Positions 43,994 through 55,040 of a stretch of 64,000 nucleotides of DNA are shown here, one piece after another (position 1 is the stretch's first letter; each line of letters opens with the position of its first letter). The notes below the pieces were generated by a model. It was not told where the DNA came from. It was given only the letters and a program-made list of their open reading frames with translations, and searched no databases. The position numbers and the translations under genes were made by a program. This DNA is from Humulus lupulus (taxonomy: Eukaryota > Streptophyta > Magnoliopsida > Rosales > Cannabaceae), in contig NC_084793.1 in the NCBI RefSeq assembly GCF_963169125.1, positions 98,165,071 through 98,229,070 of the forward strand, written 5' to 3'.

Positions 43994-46900
43994 ATTCTGG
44001 GCAGGCTAAATTCTGATTCGTTGGTTCATTCAGAGAAACACCTATCTATATATATTATTTATATATATTTACAAAACAAAAAAAAAGTATATATAGATAT
44101 GTATTTCTATCTATATTAATACTCATAATAATAATATATATATTAATATATAATTATATAAATATATCCATATATAGAAATATGTATTTAAATATATATA
44201 TGTATATAGTATAAACTATACGAAATCTATATATATATATTTCAGTAAACTTTCTATTATATCTATAAAATATATATATCTGTATATACCAAAATACCCT
44301 TATACCCCATTATCATCTTCTCCACTCCCCATACCTCCTTGCCCAGAACCAGCTGCATGTACCCCAAGCCTCGGCCCCACCCAGACCGAGAAGCTCTCTG
44401 CCCACACAGCTCTCTACCCAGTCGTGCAGCCACGAACCCAGACGTCCCTATGTCTCGGCATCTCGATCCCAGGCGCCATTCGCCCAGCAGCACCTCACAA
44501 ACCCAGGCGGACTCAGGCGCCCCTGCCCTTCGCCCCTTCGCGCACCTCAGCCGAGCGAACCTTGACCCCAGACACCCAAGCACACTTGTTTGCGCCATTC
44601 ACCAACCCAGTCCAGGCGCAAGGAACCAGTACCCCCTTGGTATCCCAGGTGCTTCCGAGAGCCTCTGCCTCAGCTTTGGTCAGGCGAGACCCCAGCCCTC
44701 AGCACGTAGGCACCAAGCCGTGCGCTCCATACATTGGCTGGGTTTCCAGCAGTGAACCCTCGCACCAGCCTAAGCCTAGGTGCATCCGAGCCCACGCATC
44801 CCAACAGTCAGCCGAGCCACTCAAAAACTGGGGGAGCACAAAAATCTATTGGAAATTCTATTGGAAAATATGTGGCCTTACTATTCAGGGGTGGTAATAT
44901 TGCTCTCTTATTCTTTCAAAAAATCTGTGGCATTACTATTCAGGTGCTCCTTTTGTTGTGTGGTGGCCTTGTGCTTTAGTTGTTGCCTTTTTGCCCAAAA
45001 TGACCACTAAAACATGAGCCCAGCGAAAGAAATTCAAACCAGCCCCGATCCCACCACCAAACAAACCAAAATCTCCACCAACCTCTATCCCATAAACTAC
45101 CACAAAGAAATCCAAAACCACCACTACCCCACCAAAAGCCCCATAACTTCCCATGGCCCCATTACTCCTGCCTTCCCCAGCCACTATAAATGCTCCTACC
45201 CCCACCAAAGCTACCCCACCAGCCATCAAATCAACACCAACCCGACCCAAATTCGAGAGAATCTAGCCTAGGCCAGCAAGAATCCCAGGAGCTCCATGCG
45301 CATCAAGCAATCTCCATCTACAACTAGCTGCACCTTACCCAAGCACCGAGTGACCCAACTGCACATCCCTTGAGCAGAGCCTGCATATTCGTTGAATGAG
45401 CATTTCTGAAATCTACTCCCCAATTTGATTTTGTTTATGTTTGTTTCTTTGTTTTCCCTATTTTAGGTGTATTCTTACTCATTGGCAAATTTTTGTGTTG
45501 TGTTATACTTTGGTCTCAAGTGTTGATAATGATTTTTGTATTTTGTGTACTGGGTGCTCTATGTTGTACTTAGTTATGTTTCTTTGGTGATTTTTGTGTA
45601 GTGAGCACCGAAATTTGAGTCATTTTCCTTGTGTTTTGTTTCTAGGAAGGTACTTTGTTGGAATAATTATCTTTGTTCTGTTTTTAGTTTGTCTTTGTCT
45701 TGTTGTGTTGTCGTTCTTTTGAGGATATTCTTTGCTTTTGTTAGTGTGTAACTAGGGGGCTCAATGACGACTTCTATAATCAATCTAAGTGGCAGCTGAA
45801 TGTCTTTCTTTCTTGAGTTTTCAACTAAATTCTTTGGATGTGAATGTTGCTATCCATTGATTGATGCAAATGTTTCTCTTTTTAGTATGTGCATAGCTGG
45901 ATTAAGCATTTTTTACACCCGAGAAAGAGCTAGTTTCTTGTGAGAGCTTAAGTTTCTAGAATTATTTAGTGATTTTTCTTGAGGCGAAATCCTAGACAAT
46001 ACCACACCGATGAAATGATTTAGGCCATCTTTGACCATTTGAGCCTTTGAAGCCTACCTTGTATGCATTTTTTATCACTAGTCACCCCATTGAGCTTAAG
46101 TGTCACTTTTCTTTCTTAGCCACTCATTAGCCTGCCTTTACATATATATAATCATCTCTTTTCACCACACCCTTTTAGCACCTTGATCTTTATAGGATTT
46201 ATTTGTTATGCATTTTGGGGGGTTTTGTTGAGTGAGTGGATGAGAAAATTGGGTGAGCATTTTCCTTTTCTTCTTTTGCTTGTTTTCACCATTGGGGACA
46301 ATGTTGATTTTAAGTTTGGGGGGAGAGTGTGTTCTCAATTTTCTTGTACTCTTGCCATCTAGTTGTTTATTTTCATAGTAAAAAAAAATAGAGCATCCAA
46401 AAAGAAAAAAGAAAAAAAAATCAAGAGTACACTCCCTTGCATCAAAGCATATTTAAAAAAAAAAAGAGAAAAAGAAAAAATCAGAAAAGAAAAAGAAAAA
46501 AAAATATGTTTGTAAATAAGTTTGGGGGTATACTCTTCAAATAAAGGAAAGTTGTTGTAGTTTTGTCTTTGTATGTTAGTAATAAAGGCTAATGGCAAGA
46601 TTTATATTGTGTTGTGGGGTTGTCTTTGGGGGAAATTAATGTATGCATTTATGTATTTAGGTCCTAGAAAGATTAAGGTGTTTAGGGTGATTTGAGCCAA
46701 AATTTATCTCTCTTATCCTACCTTCACCCTAGCCTATCATTACAAGCTTGATAAAGTCCTATTGATCTTTGGTGTGGTGTTTGTCTACATTAGTGGAGAG
46801 GGAATCACTAAGTAACTTATGGAGACATTATTTAAGCTTGAGGACCAAGGTCTAGCTTAATTTTTGGTGATTGAAATTGTTTAGGAAAAGCTATCCATGC

Positions 46901-47199
46901 ACTAAAGGGTGAAACACTTGATTCATATTTTTGGCAGCAACATTCATGCTTGAAGAATTAGGTTTAAAGCTTGTGAAAGATTAAAATTCAGCTTCTCTTT
47001 TTTCAAAATTAAATTTCCCGAGAGCCTTCCCCTTTTTACCATTGGCGTAGCAAAGTTTTTCCATTGTTGTGGTGTTTTGTCTTTGTTGTTTCCTTGTCTT
47101 TTGTTGTTGTTTAGTTTGTGCCTTTTGTGTCTTGTGTTAGTTGTGTTTTGTTTTTAGAGTCATCACTCGAGGACGAGTAATGTTATAAGTTTGGGGGTG
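43994..47199 (+). other. Post-pol region of Athila A after R2
   Basis: Long non-coding stretch. Parts: a TA-rich low-complexity tract (44040-44290); a GC-rich Pro/Ser/Arg-coding island open in several frames (about 44300-44860); a 26-bp near-repeat TGTGGC(C/A)TTACTATTCAGG at about 44872 and 44931; another C-rich stretch (45010-45270); then T-rich DNA. GGGGACAATGTTGATTTTAA followed by GTTTGGGGGG at about 46287-46323 is an Athila post-pol motif. No env-like domain is recognisable. Confidence 0.55.
47184..47199 (+). other. Polypurine tract of Athila A
   Basis: ATAAGTTTGGGGGTG directly before the 3' LTR. Similar tracts occur at about 46310-46325 and 46518-46530. Confidence 0.7.
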
Positions 47200-48690
47200 T
47201 GATAACTCTTGAATAAAGAGTTATTTCATGTGCTTTTGAACTTATAATTGTGAAAAATTATGGGTGATGTTAGTTTATTTTTAGCTTTTGTAGCTAACTT
47301 TGGTGTTTTTATTATCTTGATTAAGTTTAATTATTTTTTTTAGTTTTTAATAGCTAGTGGGTTAAAGATAATAATTTCATGGATAAATATTTGCACAAAG
47401 GAATGAGCTAACATATGAATCTATTTTGATGTAATTATGTTGTTGATGGCTGAATATTCAGGTTTGCTGCAGCAAAATTGAAGTATTTTGATCAGGAAGA
47501 TTTTGGGGCACATGAAAGGTGTGGCAGTCAATGGGTGAGCTGACATTTTGGCTGAGGTGGCAAGGGCAGAAAGAACTAGTCAGCATATTGGAGAAAAGGA
47601 CAAAAATCAGAAGAAAGGAGGACTTCATGTTTTTGGAGAAAAAGGGGCAATATGGTACTTTTGGAAGAAGGAAGAAAAAAACCTAACATACACAAAAGAG
47701 GGTTTCAGCCGTATCAAGAAGGCAGTAGCCATTTTTGGAAAAGAAAACCAGAAAAAGAGAAGAGAAAAACTTAGAATATCAACAAGGAAGAAGGAGGACA
47801 AACAAAGAAAGCTCAAGCATCATTTTGGATTTGTTCTTTCTTCTATTCCTAAACTTTATTTTATTAATTTATGAGTTGGATTCTAAATCTGAATATTATG
47901 GGCTGTTTTGATTGTGAATTAATGTCTATGAACTCAGCCATGAACTAATTTTTAGGTGGCTTGAATTGTTGATGAACCCTATGCTATAGTCTATCAATTT
48001 CTTACACTTTATTTTAGTAAAATCTGCTTTGTTCATTCAAGTGTGCTTATATTAATTTCTTGTTGTTGTTTGGCCAGCAATGGCAAGGTATTTAATTATG
48101 TTTAATGCTGGAAAGATTAAATGTAGTGGGAAGAACTTGGATGACACAAGTCATAATCTAGGTTAGGTTATGTTAGTAAGTAACATAGGGATATGTTATT
48201 TGCCTTGTGTAACTTTTGAGAATTAAACTTTTATTTGCATTCTTAAATCTGATTTTGCATTGGAATATGTTTAATTAGGTAGAAGAATTAATGTCATAAA
48301 ATTTGGGAAAGTTTTATGGGTGTTTAAATGAGTTCTTGTTAACCTGGGAGTTTTGCTAGAATATTGCTGCAGCAATCTGTCCGCAAGTTGTTCAGGATGA
48401 ATAATATATGGGAATTCAATAATTCAAGTCCATTTTGCAATCCATATATTTCTCTCAATTTTCTTGTTCGGTTCAGTTTTTAATTTCGGTATTTCTTTTT
48501 TTTTTTAATATTTTGCTTAGCCTATAAAAAAACCCACTTGATTTTTAATTTCTTAAAATTGTTTAGTAATTGTTTTGCTTATTTTTTTCTAATTTGCAAT
48601 CCCTGTGAAGAAGATTTACTTATCATTATATTACTTGTGTGATTGCGTGCACTTGCGTATTTAAAATGAAATATTAAATTGATCACAACA
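47200..48690 (+). repeat. 3' LTR of Athila A
   Basis: 1491 bp, matches 27716-29205 throughout and is followed by CCAGC. TATA box at 48523-48531; open frame 47548-47874 corresponds to 28064-28390. Confidence 0.93.
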
Positions 48691-48695
48691 CCAGC

Positions 48696-49390
48696 CTCCA
48701 ATGAATCAAGGACACCAATAAACACATGCAAAACCAAAATCATGCCCCACAAAATTAGTTATATCCTCAACAAAGGAAACATTCCTTAGAAAATACTTTA
48801 CAACAGTTTATGCAATCCACTAAGCAAATCCTACAAAATTAGTCTCGATAAATTGCCAAACTCGAGACACAAGTAGGAAAAATCACAACTGCTTTAGATG
48901 GTAGAAAAAAAGGAAAATTTCCTAGTCAACCCATTCCAAATCCAAAGGGCCAATGTGCGATAGGAACTCCTAGCCATAATGAATAAGTCAAATCAATTTC
49001 AACTCTTAGGTCAGGATAGAACATTGTCAAACCCAATTACATACCCAAGGTTGAAAAAGAAAAAGAAAAGAGTCAACCCACTAGTTCCAATGCTAATGAC
49101 TCTTCAAAGGAGGATACCCCAATCCTTCCTTTCATTCCCAAAGCCCCATTCCTACAAAGACTACTTCCAATCAAAAGAAGCAGCCAATATAGTGACATCT
49201 TAAAGGATTTCGAGCAAGTTAGAATCAATATAACATTCTTAGATGCCATTAAGAAAATTCTCGCCTACTCTAAAATTTTCAAGGATCTTTGCACAATCAA
49301 AAGAAACATTATTATTAAAAAAAAAAAAAGGCAATTTTAACTGAACAAGCTAGTTCCATCATTCAATATAAGAGTCTTGTTAAATATAAA
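48696..49390 (+). pseudogene. gag C-terminal part of Athila B
   Basis: With frame changes the plus strand gives LENTLQQFMQSTKQIL, AKLETQVGKITTALDGRKKG, PSQPIPNPKGQ and ILKDFEQVRINITFLDAIKK. These match the Athila Gag C-terminal region before protease. It continues from the NHPNFSWR motif at 27690-27710 across element A. Multiple stops. Confidence 0.7.
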
Positions 49391-49830
49391 GATCCTGGGT
49401 GCCCCCAATTTCATGCATTATTGATTATCTTATTAACAAGGTTTTACTTGATTTGGGTACTAGTGTGAATTTATTGCCTTATTCTGTTTGTAAACAACTT
49501 TAACTTGGTGAACTAAAACCTACTTCTATAACTCTTCAATTAACTGATCATTCTGTGAAAATTCCTAGAGGCATTATAGAAGATGTTTTGATAAAAATTG
49601 ATAAATTTTACTTTCCTGTTGATTTCATTGTTCTTGATACTCTGCCTGTTGAAAATGTGCATTCTCAAATTCCTATCATTTTAGGTAGACCGTTCTTAGC
49701 TACATCTAATGCAATCATTAATCATCGTAATGGTGTTTTGTAATTATCTTTTGGAAATATGACTGTTGAATTCAATGTATTTAATGTTGCTAAATATGTT
49801 TAATGTGAGGAAATCCATGAAGTTAACATG
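49391..49830 (+). pseudogene. Protease of Athila B
   Basis: LLDLGTSVNLLPYSVCKQL with active-site variant DLGTS, then SITLQLTDHSVKIPRGIIED, FYFPVDFIVLD and IPIILGRPFLATSNAII. Stops at 49501 and 49741. Same family as the A protease. Confidence 0.8.
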
Positions 49831-50990
49831 ATTGAAAGTATCTTTGAAGATGATGGAAATGCCTTGCTTGAATATTGTGAAAAATATTTTGGTATGAACA
49901 TGCATATTGATGATTCTATTGATGATGTGAATTCTTTGTTAGAGTCTATACCCTTAAATGATTCCAAAAGTGAACCTTTTTCACCCTTAGAACATATTCA
50001 ATCAATTTCTGAGTCTCCAAAGTTACACCTTAAACCTTTACCATAAAATTTGAAATATGTTTTTCAAGGAGAGTCTGAAACCTTGTCTGTTATCATAACA
50101 CCTGCCTTAGATAAAGAACAGGAAGATAAGTTGTTAGATGTCCTTAGAGAACATAAAAAATTAATAGGGTGGACCATTGGAGACATTAACGGAATTGGCC
50201 CATCCATTTGCATTCATATAATCCATCTAAAGGAAAATGCTAAGACCACCCGAGAGTGTCAAAAAAGATTAAATCCAAACATTAAAGAGGTAGTTAGAGA
50301 ATAAGTAATTAAATTTTTAGATGTAGGTATCATTTACCCTATTTTGATAGTTTATGAGTTAGTCCAGCTCAAGTTGTTTCTAAGAAATCTGGGATCACTA
50401 TTGTTGAAAATGAGAAAAATGAACTAATCCCTACTAGAATACAAACGGGGTGGAGAGTGTGCATAGACTATAGAAAGCTAAATAATGTCACTAGAAAAGA
50501 CCACTTCCATTTACCTTTCATTGACCAAATGCTTGAACGGTTAGCTGTTCATGCCTATTATTGTTTTCTTGATGGATATTCGGGATATAACCAAATCCCC
50601 ATTGCCCTAGAAGATCAACAAAAGACTACATTTACATGCCCTTTTGAGACTTTTGCCTATCGTCGCATGCCTTTTGGGCTATGCAATGCGCATGCGACTT
50701 TTCAAAGGTGTATGATTTCAATTTTTTCTGATATGGTTGAAAGATTTCTTGAAGCATTTTTCTGTGTTTGGATCTTCTTTTGATGAATTTTTGCACCATC
50801 TTTCTCATGTTTTAATTTGTTGCAAAGAAAAACAATTAGTTATTAATTGGGAAAATGCCTTTTTATGGTTAAAAAAGAAATTGTTTTAGGTCGTGTAATT
50901 TCATCTGAGGGAATAGAAGTTGATAAAGCAAAAGTTGATCTTATTGTAAAACTTCCCCCACCTAAAACTATGAAATAAATTAGATCATTC
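49831..50990 (+). pseudogene. Reverse transcriptase of Athila B, catalytic motif deleted
   Basis: Includes LLDVLREHKKLIGWTIGDI, WRVCIDYRKLNNVTRKDHF, LDGYSGYNQIPIALEDQQKT and FAYRRMPFGLCNAHATFQR. After MVERFLEAF the sequence goes directly to TTCTGTGTTTGG, encoding the FSVFGSSFDEFLHHL segment in another frame: the bases for the MDD active-site motif are gone (deletion at about 50755-50762). The RNA-to-DNA polymerase would be dead. Confidence 0.82.
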
Positions 50991-51470
50991 TTAGGTCATG
51001 CCGGTTTTTATAGAGGATTTATAAAAGACTTTAGCAAAATTTCACGGCCTTTATGCCATTTACTTAGAAAAGAAAATGCTTTTGTCTTTGATAATGATTG
51101 CCATGTTGCCTTTGATAAGTTGAAAAATATTTTGACTAATGCACCTATTATTCAACCTCTTGATTGGAAAATACCTTTTGAAATCATTTAATGTTGTCGT
51201 AGGACAAAGACTTGAAAAAATACATCATGTAATTTACTATGCTAGCAAAATTTTAAATAATTCTCAATTAAATTATTCCACAACCGAGGAGGAATTACTT
51301 GATGTTGTTTTTTCATTGGAGAAATTTAGATATTATTTGTTAGGGTCTAAAATTATTGTATATTCTGATCATGCTATATTAAAACATCTCTTGTCGAAAA
51401 AAGATGCTAAGTCTCTTTCATTTGTTTTATCCTGCTTTTACAAGAATTTGACTTAGAAATACGTGATAAA
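50991..51470 (+). pseudogene. RNase H of Athila B, first catalytic segment deleted
   Basis: LGHAGFYRGFIKDFSK and APIIQPLDWKIPFEI mark the RT/RNase H link. The expected CDASDxA strand is missing: PFEI is followed within a few bases by GQRLEKIHHVIYYASKILNN (deletion near 51185-51195). The remainder is open at 51139-51456: YSTTEEELLDVVFSLEKFRY and VYSDHAILKHLLSKKDAK. Confidence 0.8.
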
Positions 51471-52619
51471 AAGGGATATGAAAATGTTGTTGATGATCAT
51501 TTGTCTAGGCTAGTTGTTGAAAATACTCATGAATGCACTCCTATTAGTGAAACATTTCTTGATGAACAATTGATGCATGTTTCTTCTTTGCCTTGGTATG
51601 CTGATATTGTTAATTATTTGGTTACTAAAGAAATACCATCTCATTGGTCTAAGCATGATAAATCTAAATTTTATTCTAAGGTAAAAAAATTTATTTGGGA
51701 TGATCCTTACTTGTTTAAATACTACCCCGGTCAAATAATTAGAAGATGTTCTAAATCGTGACAAATCTAAAATCATATCTTTTTGTCATGATCATGCATG
51801 TGGAAGACATTTTAGTGGTAAGAAAACAGCTGCTAAAGTTTTACAATGTGATTTTTATTGGCCTACTATCTTTCGTGATACATATATTTATTGTAAAACT
51901 TCTGAACGTTGCCAAAGTTAGGAAGTTTAACTAGAAGAAACATGATACCTTTGAATCCTATTCTTATCATTGACATATTTGATGTTTGAGGCATTGATTT
52001 TATGAGACCATTTCCTAACTCTTGTGATAATTTTTATATTCTTGTTGGAGTTGATTATGTGTCTAAATGGGTTGAGGATATTGCATGCCACACTAATGAA
52101 GACAAAGTGTATACCGTTATCCCTAATGATATTGCGTGGTGAACCAAAATGGAAAAATATATCATTAGGGATAACGGTATACACTTTTATAATAAGCTAT
52201 TTGAACATTTGATGAAACAATGTGACATTACACAAAGTCTCAACACCATATCCCCCACAAACTAGTGGTCAAGTGGAAGTGTCTAATAGTAGGGAAGTTA
52301 AGCACATTTTAGAGAAAACTGTGAATTCAACTAAGAAAGATTAGTCATTAAGACTCACTGATGCATTATGGACATATTGTACCACGTAAAAAATGCCAAT
52401 TGGCATGCCACCATACTGAATTGTGTACGGGAAGGCATGTCACTTATCTGTTGAATTAGAACATAGATCCTATTGGTTAATTAAGCAGTTAAATTTTTCT
52501 GTAGACAAGGCATGTGAGAAAAGAAATCTTAAATTGAATGAGCTAGATGAAATTAGGAATGATGCATATGACTATTTGAAAAGTATAAGGATCGTATGAA
52601 ATTTTACCATGATAAAAAG
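51471..52619 (+). pseudogene. Integrase of Athila B with an internal inversion
   Basis: HHCC domain (CHDHACGRHFSGKKTAAKV; CERC-like motif near 51910), [11 protein letters not shown] with the first Asp near 51993, [19 protein letters not shown], then an inverted segment at 52104-52187. The second Asp is in [20 protein letters not shown], and [18 protein letters not shown] carries the Glu. It ends at HDKK at the T insertion and resumes at 61210. Numerous stops. Confidence 0.8.
52104..52187. repeat. 29-bp perfect inverted repeat inside the B integrase
   Basis: Arms 52104-52132 and 52159-52187 are perfect reverse complements, with a 26-bp loop. The minus strand across left arm and loop encodes [17 protein letters not shown], the integrase segment that should be on the plus strand before NGIHF. 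So the loop and left arm are an inverted copy of integrase coding sequence. Confidence 0.85.
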
Positions 52620-53868
52620 AACGTTTTCAGCAAGTTAGGATCTGGAAGTCTGTTGAACCAAAAATTAAAATTTATTCATTTTATATTCATTTATTTATTC
52701 TTTTTAAAAGGGGTTAGTTTCACTCATTGAACTCTATAAATAGGACCTAGTACTCAGCCATTTTATTCATTATTCAAGCATTCATCAGTTATTCTAAGAG
52801 AGAAAACACTAGGGTTTGGGATTTAAAAACTTTTCAATCTAAGTTTTATAAACACTTGGGAAGTAAGATAGAGTGTTATTTCAGTATCGAGGTGTAGATA
52901 AAAGTCCTAGACTACTCAAGGTATTCTTATCCTCAGGTTTAGTTCATCATAGTTCTTTTATTTTCTTTCAGATCCTAACTTGGTTTTATGGCTTTTGGTT
53001 ATGTGTTTAAGTTTCTTGAAACTTAAGGTTTTCGGTAAGTTTCTATCTTGATGGTTTAGATCTCTTTTTCATCTCCATTTCTTTAGAAACTCATGATCAT
53101 TTTTGTTGATTATATGAGTTTTTGAATCCCGTTCTTGTCTCCAATATCCTAGTTTTTGTAAGAAAAATAGGTTAGATTATATGTGTTATGATATGTCTAT
53201 ATGTTATGTGTTATGTATATATGTATAAATATGTTTTGTAGTCACTTGGGACTTATAGTTGCTTAGATAGCAAATCCCAAGATTTTTATCATTATCGTGG
53301 AGTAGAGTTATGATTTACCCTACCTCGATTAGTACACTGAGGACCTAGATGATTTTATCACATGCTACGGTAATGAGTTAATGGCCATTAATATTGTAGT
53401 CCTATGTGATATATGTTTTAACGACATATGTTTTATAGTATATGTTTTATGATATAGTCTTATGATTTATGATATATGTTTTTAGTATATTTTCCTTGCT
53501 GAGCATTAGGCTCATTCCTTTTATTTTAGATAGTGCAGGAAAATGAGCATGGAAGGCGGGTTGGAATCGTGGTAGCTTGGCATGTGTATTAGCGATGGAC
53601 TGATTGAATGGACTGCTGGAAGATCGATAATGAAATTATTTTGAGTCTTTTCAATTTATGTATTTATTTTTCCGTAATTAGTTTTTTTGGACAATTAATT
53701 AAAGATTATGTTTTCTTTATATTTTTATGTATTAAACAATGGGATTTCGTACTATATTTTGGATTTTTAATAAAGTTATAATATGTTATGTATATATGTA
53801 TTCCAAAATAATAGTTATGTCTAGTAGTTTTTAATGGTCCGATGTCTAGGATTAGTCGGGGCATTATA
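52620..53868 (+). repeat. 5' LTR of T, truncated at its 5' end
   Basis: Homologous to the 3' LTR from AACGTTTTCAGCAAGTTAGG onward (compare 58544 and 59886). It lacks the U3 start. TATA box at 52735-52743. It ends GCATTATA where the 3' LTR has GCATTACA. Confidence 0.8.
52735..52743 (+). promoter_or_regulatory. TATA box of the T 5' LTR
   Basis: TATAAATAG. Homologous boxes stand at 58658-58666 and 59997-60005 in the two units of the 3' LTR. Confidence 0.65.
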
Positions 53869-53870
53869 GT

Positions 53871-53883
53871 TGGTATCTGAGCC
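53871..53883 (+). other. Primer binding site of T (initiator tRNA-Met type)
   Basis: TGGTATCTGAGCC, one change from TGGTATCAGAGCC, 2 nt after the LTR. Confidence 0.8.
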
Positions 53884-54019
53884 CACATTTCATATGCATG
53901 AAGTTCTCTTTGATACACACACACAAGCTCCAGATCTAACCGCCAATGTAAGTGTTTATGTTATGATTATTATGTTTATGTTAATAGCTAACGTTTTAGT
54001 CATTATGTTTTCAATCAAA

Positions 54020-54460
54020 ATGAATGGAGCTTTGACCTATCAAGATATTCGAGCCATTAAGGCATTGAAAATGATTAAAGAGCCAAGGAATACAATAGGA
54101 GTGCTAGAAAGAATCACTCAAAGATTGATCTTATTTCACAAAGGGATAGTTCACCTTCAAACTGCCAGGCAAATTATGATGAGAGTTATGGAACAATATG
54201 TCCTAGTAATTAGGCTTTTTAAAGATTTTCCTTCTGTAATTTCAACATAAGAAGAATTATGGGAGACCATAGATGGAGAAGATGATTTATCAGTAGCCAT
54301 GAGATATTATTTCCTTATACTAAGGTTTACCTCTAAATTTGAATTGTAATTCACTAATGAACAAAAGCATAATATCTTAATGAAAATTCCCCGAGGTAGT
54401 TTCGAGGCTCATAGTCATGATGATTATGAATAAATAGATGATGATATGTTAGATGAATGA
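54020..54460 (+). pseudogene. Extra leader ORF of T, unknown product
   Basis: Between PBS and gag. ATG 54020 opens a frame MNGALTYQDIRAIKALKMIK that continues past TAA at 54248, through a second in-frame stop near 54347, and ends in an acidic tail (HSHDDYE, then IDDDMLDE) near 54460: about 145 codons with three or so single-base stops. It does not look like Gag, which starts separately at 55041. I recognise no domain. The leader is 1.15 kb, long for this group. Confidence 0.4.
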
Positions 54461-54486
54461 TCAGATGTAGAAGATCCTGATTTTTA

Positions 54487-55040
54487 GATTTTACCCTAGT
54501 TATTTTAGTATAATTTATTTATTTATTTATTTATCTTTAAATTTATGATTGTACTTAGTGAAAATCTTTTTCCAAATGAATAAAGTTGTTATTTTTTTTT
54601 ATGACATGTATGAGTTTGATTTTTTTCTACAATCATAATAAATTTAGAATAAATTCAATAAATAATGACTGAGTTCAGTGAGGGTGGATACGAATCAATG
54701 GACCGGGTTCTGTATTGAGAGTTTAGGGGGCCATAGTAGTGGGAATGATTTTACTGATCCTAGCCCTCCCTCAATATGGTTAACTTTGGAATAGTGACGA
54801 GTTTCGAGCCTGAGAATTAAGTCATATTGGGTGATTGTTAACAGACTTAGAAAATAATAAAGATGGCTTATTTTTCTAAGTATAGAAACACACCTTAATT
54901 ATATAGAAGACTTACATAATTTTTCATAAGAAATCATAATTGATAGGTCTGAGTTATGTTTCCTTATAATAAGTTTTTTCCTTAGAACCTATTAGGGTAA
55001 GTGCTAACGTGATTTCTCAACTATTAGAACTTTGTTGAAG
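54487..55040 (+). other. Leader of T before gag
   Basis: Non-coding, AT-rich. No feature seen. Confidence 0.45.

Larger units (their letters stand above)
27716..48690 (+). mobile_element. Athila-like element A, with R2 nested inside
   Basis: Two LTRs of about 1490 bp (27716-29205 and 47200-48690) and a perfect 5-bp duplication CCAGC (27711-27715 and 48691-48695). Subtracting R2 and its duplication leaves about 9.4 kb. Asp-type PBS, a gag with several stops, and a protease ORF that runs straight into an integrase C-terminal tail: RT, RNase H and the integrase core are absent, so this is a non-autonomous deletion derivative. About 3.6 kb of non-coding DNA lies between pol and the 3' LTR. LTR differences by eye: about 47 in 1490. 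Confidence 0.92.

Noticed and set aside
44339..44897. Overlapping Pro/Ser/Arg-rich frames that might be an env-like or captured gene
   Set aside because: Several frames are open at once because the tract is GC-rich; there is no membrane segment, signal peptide or family motif.
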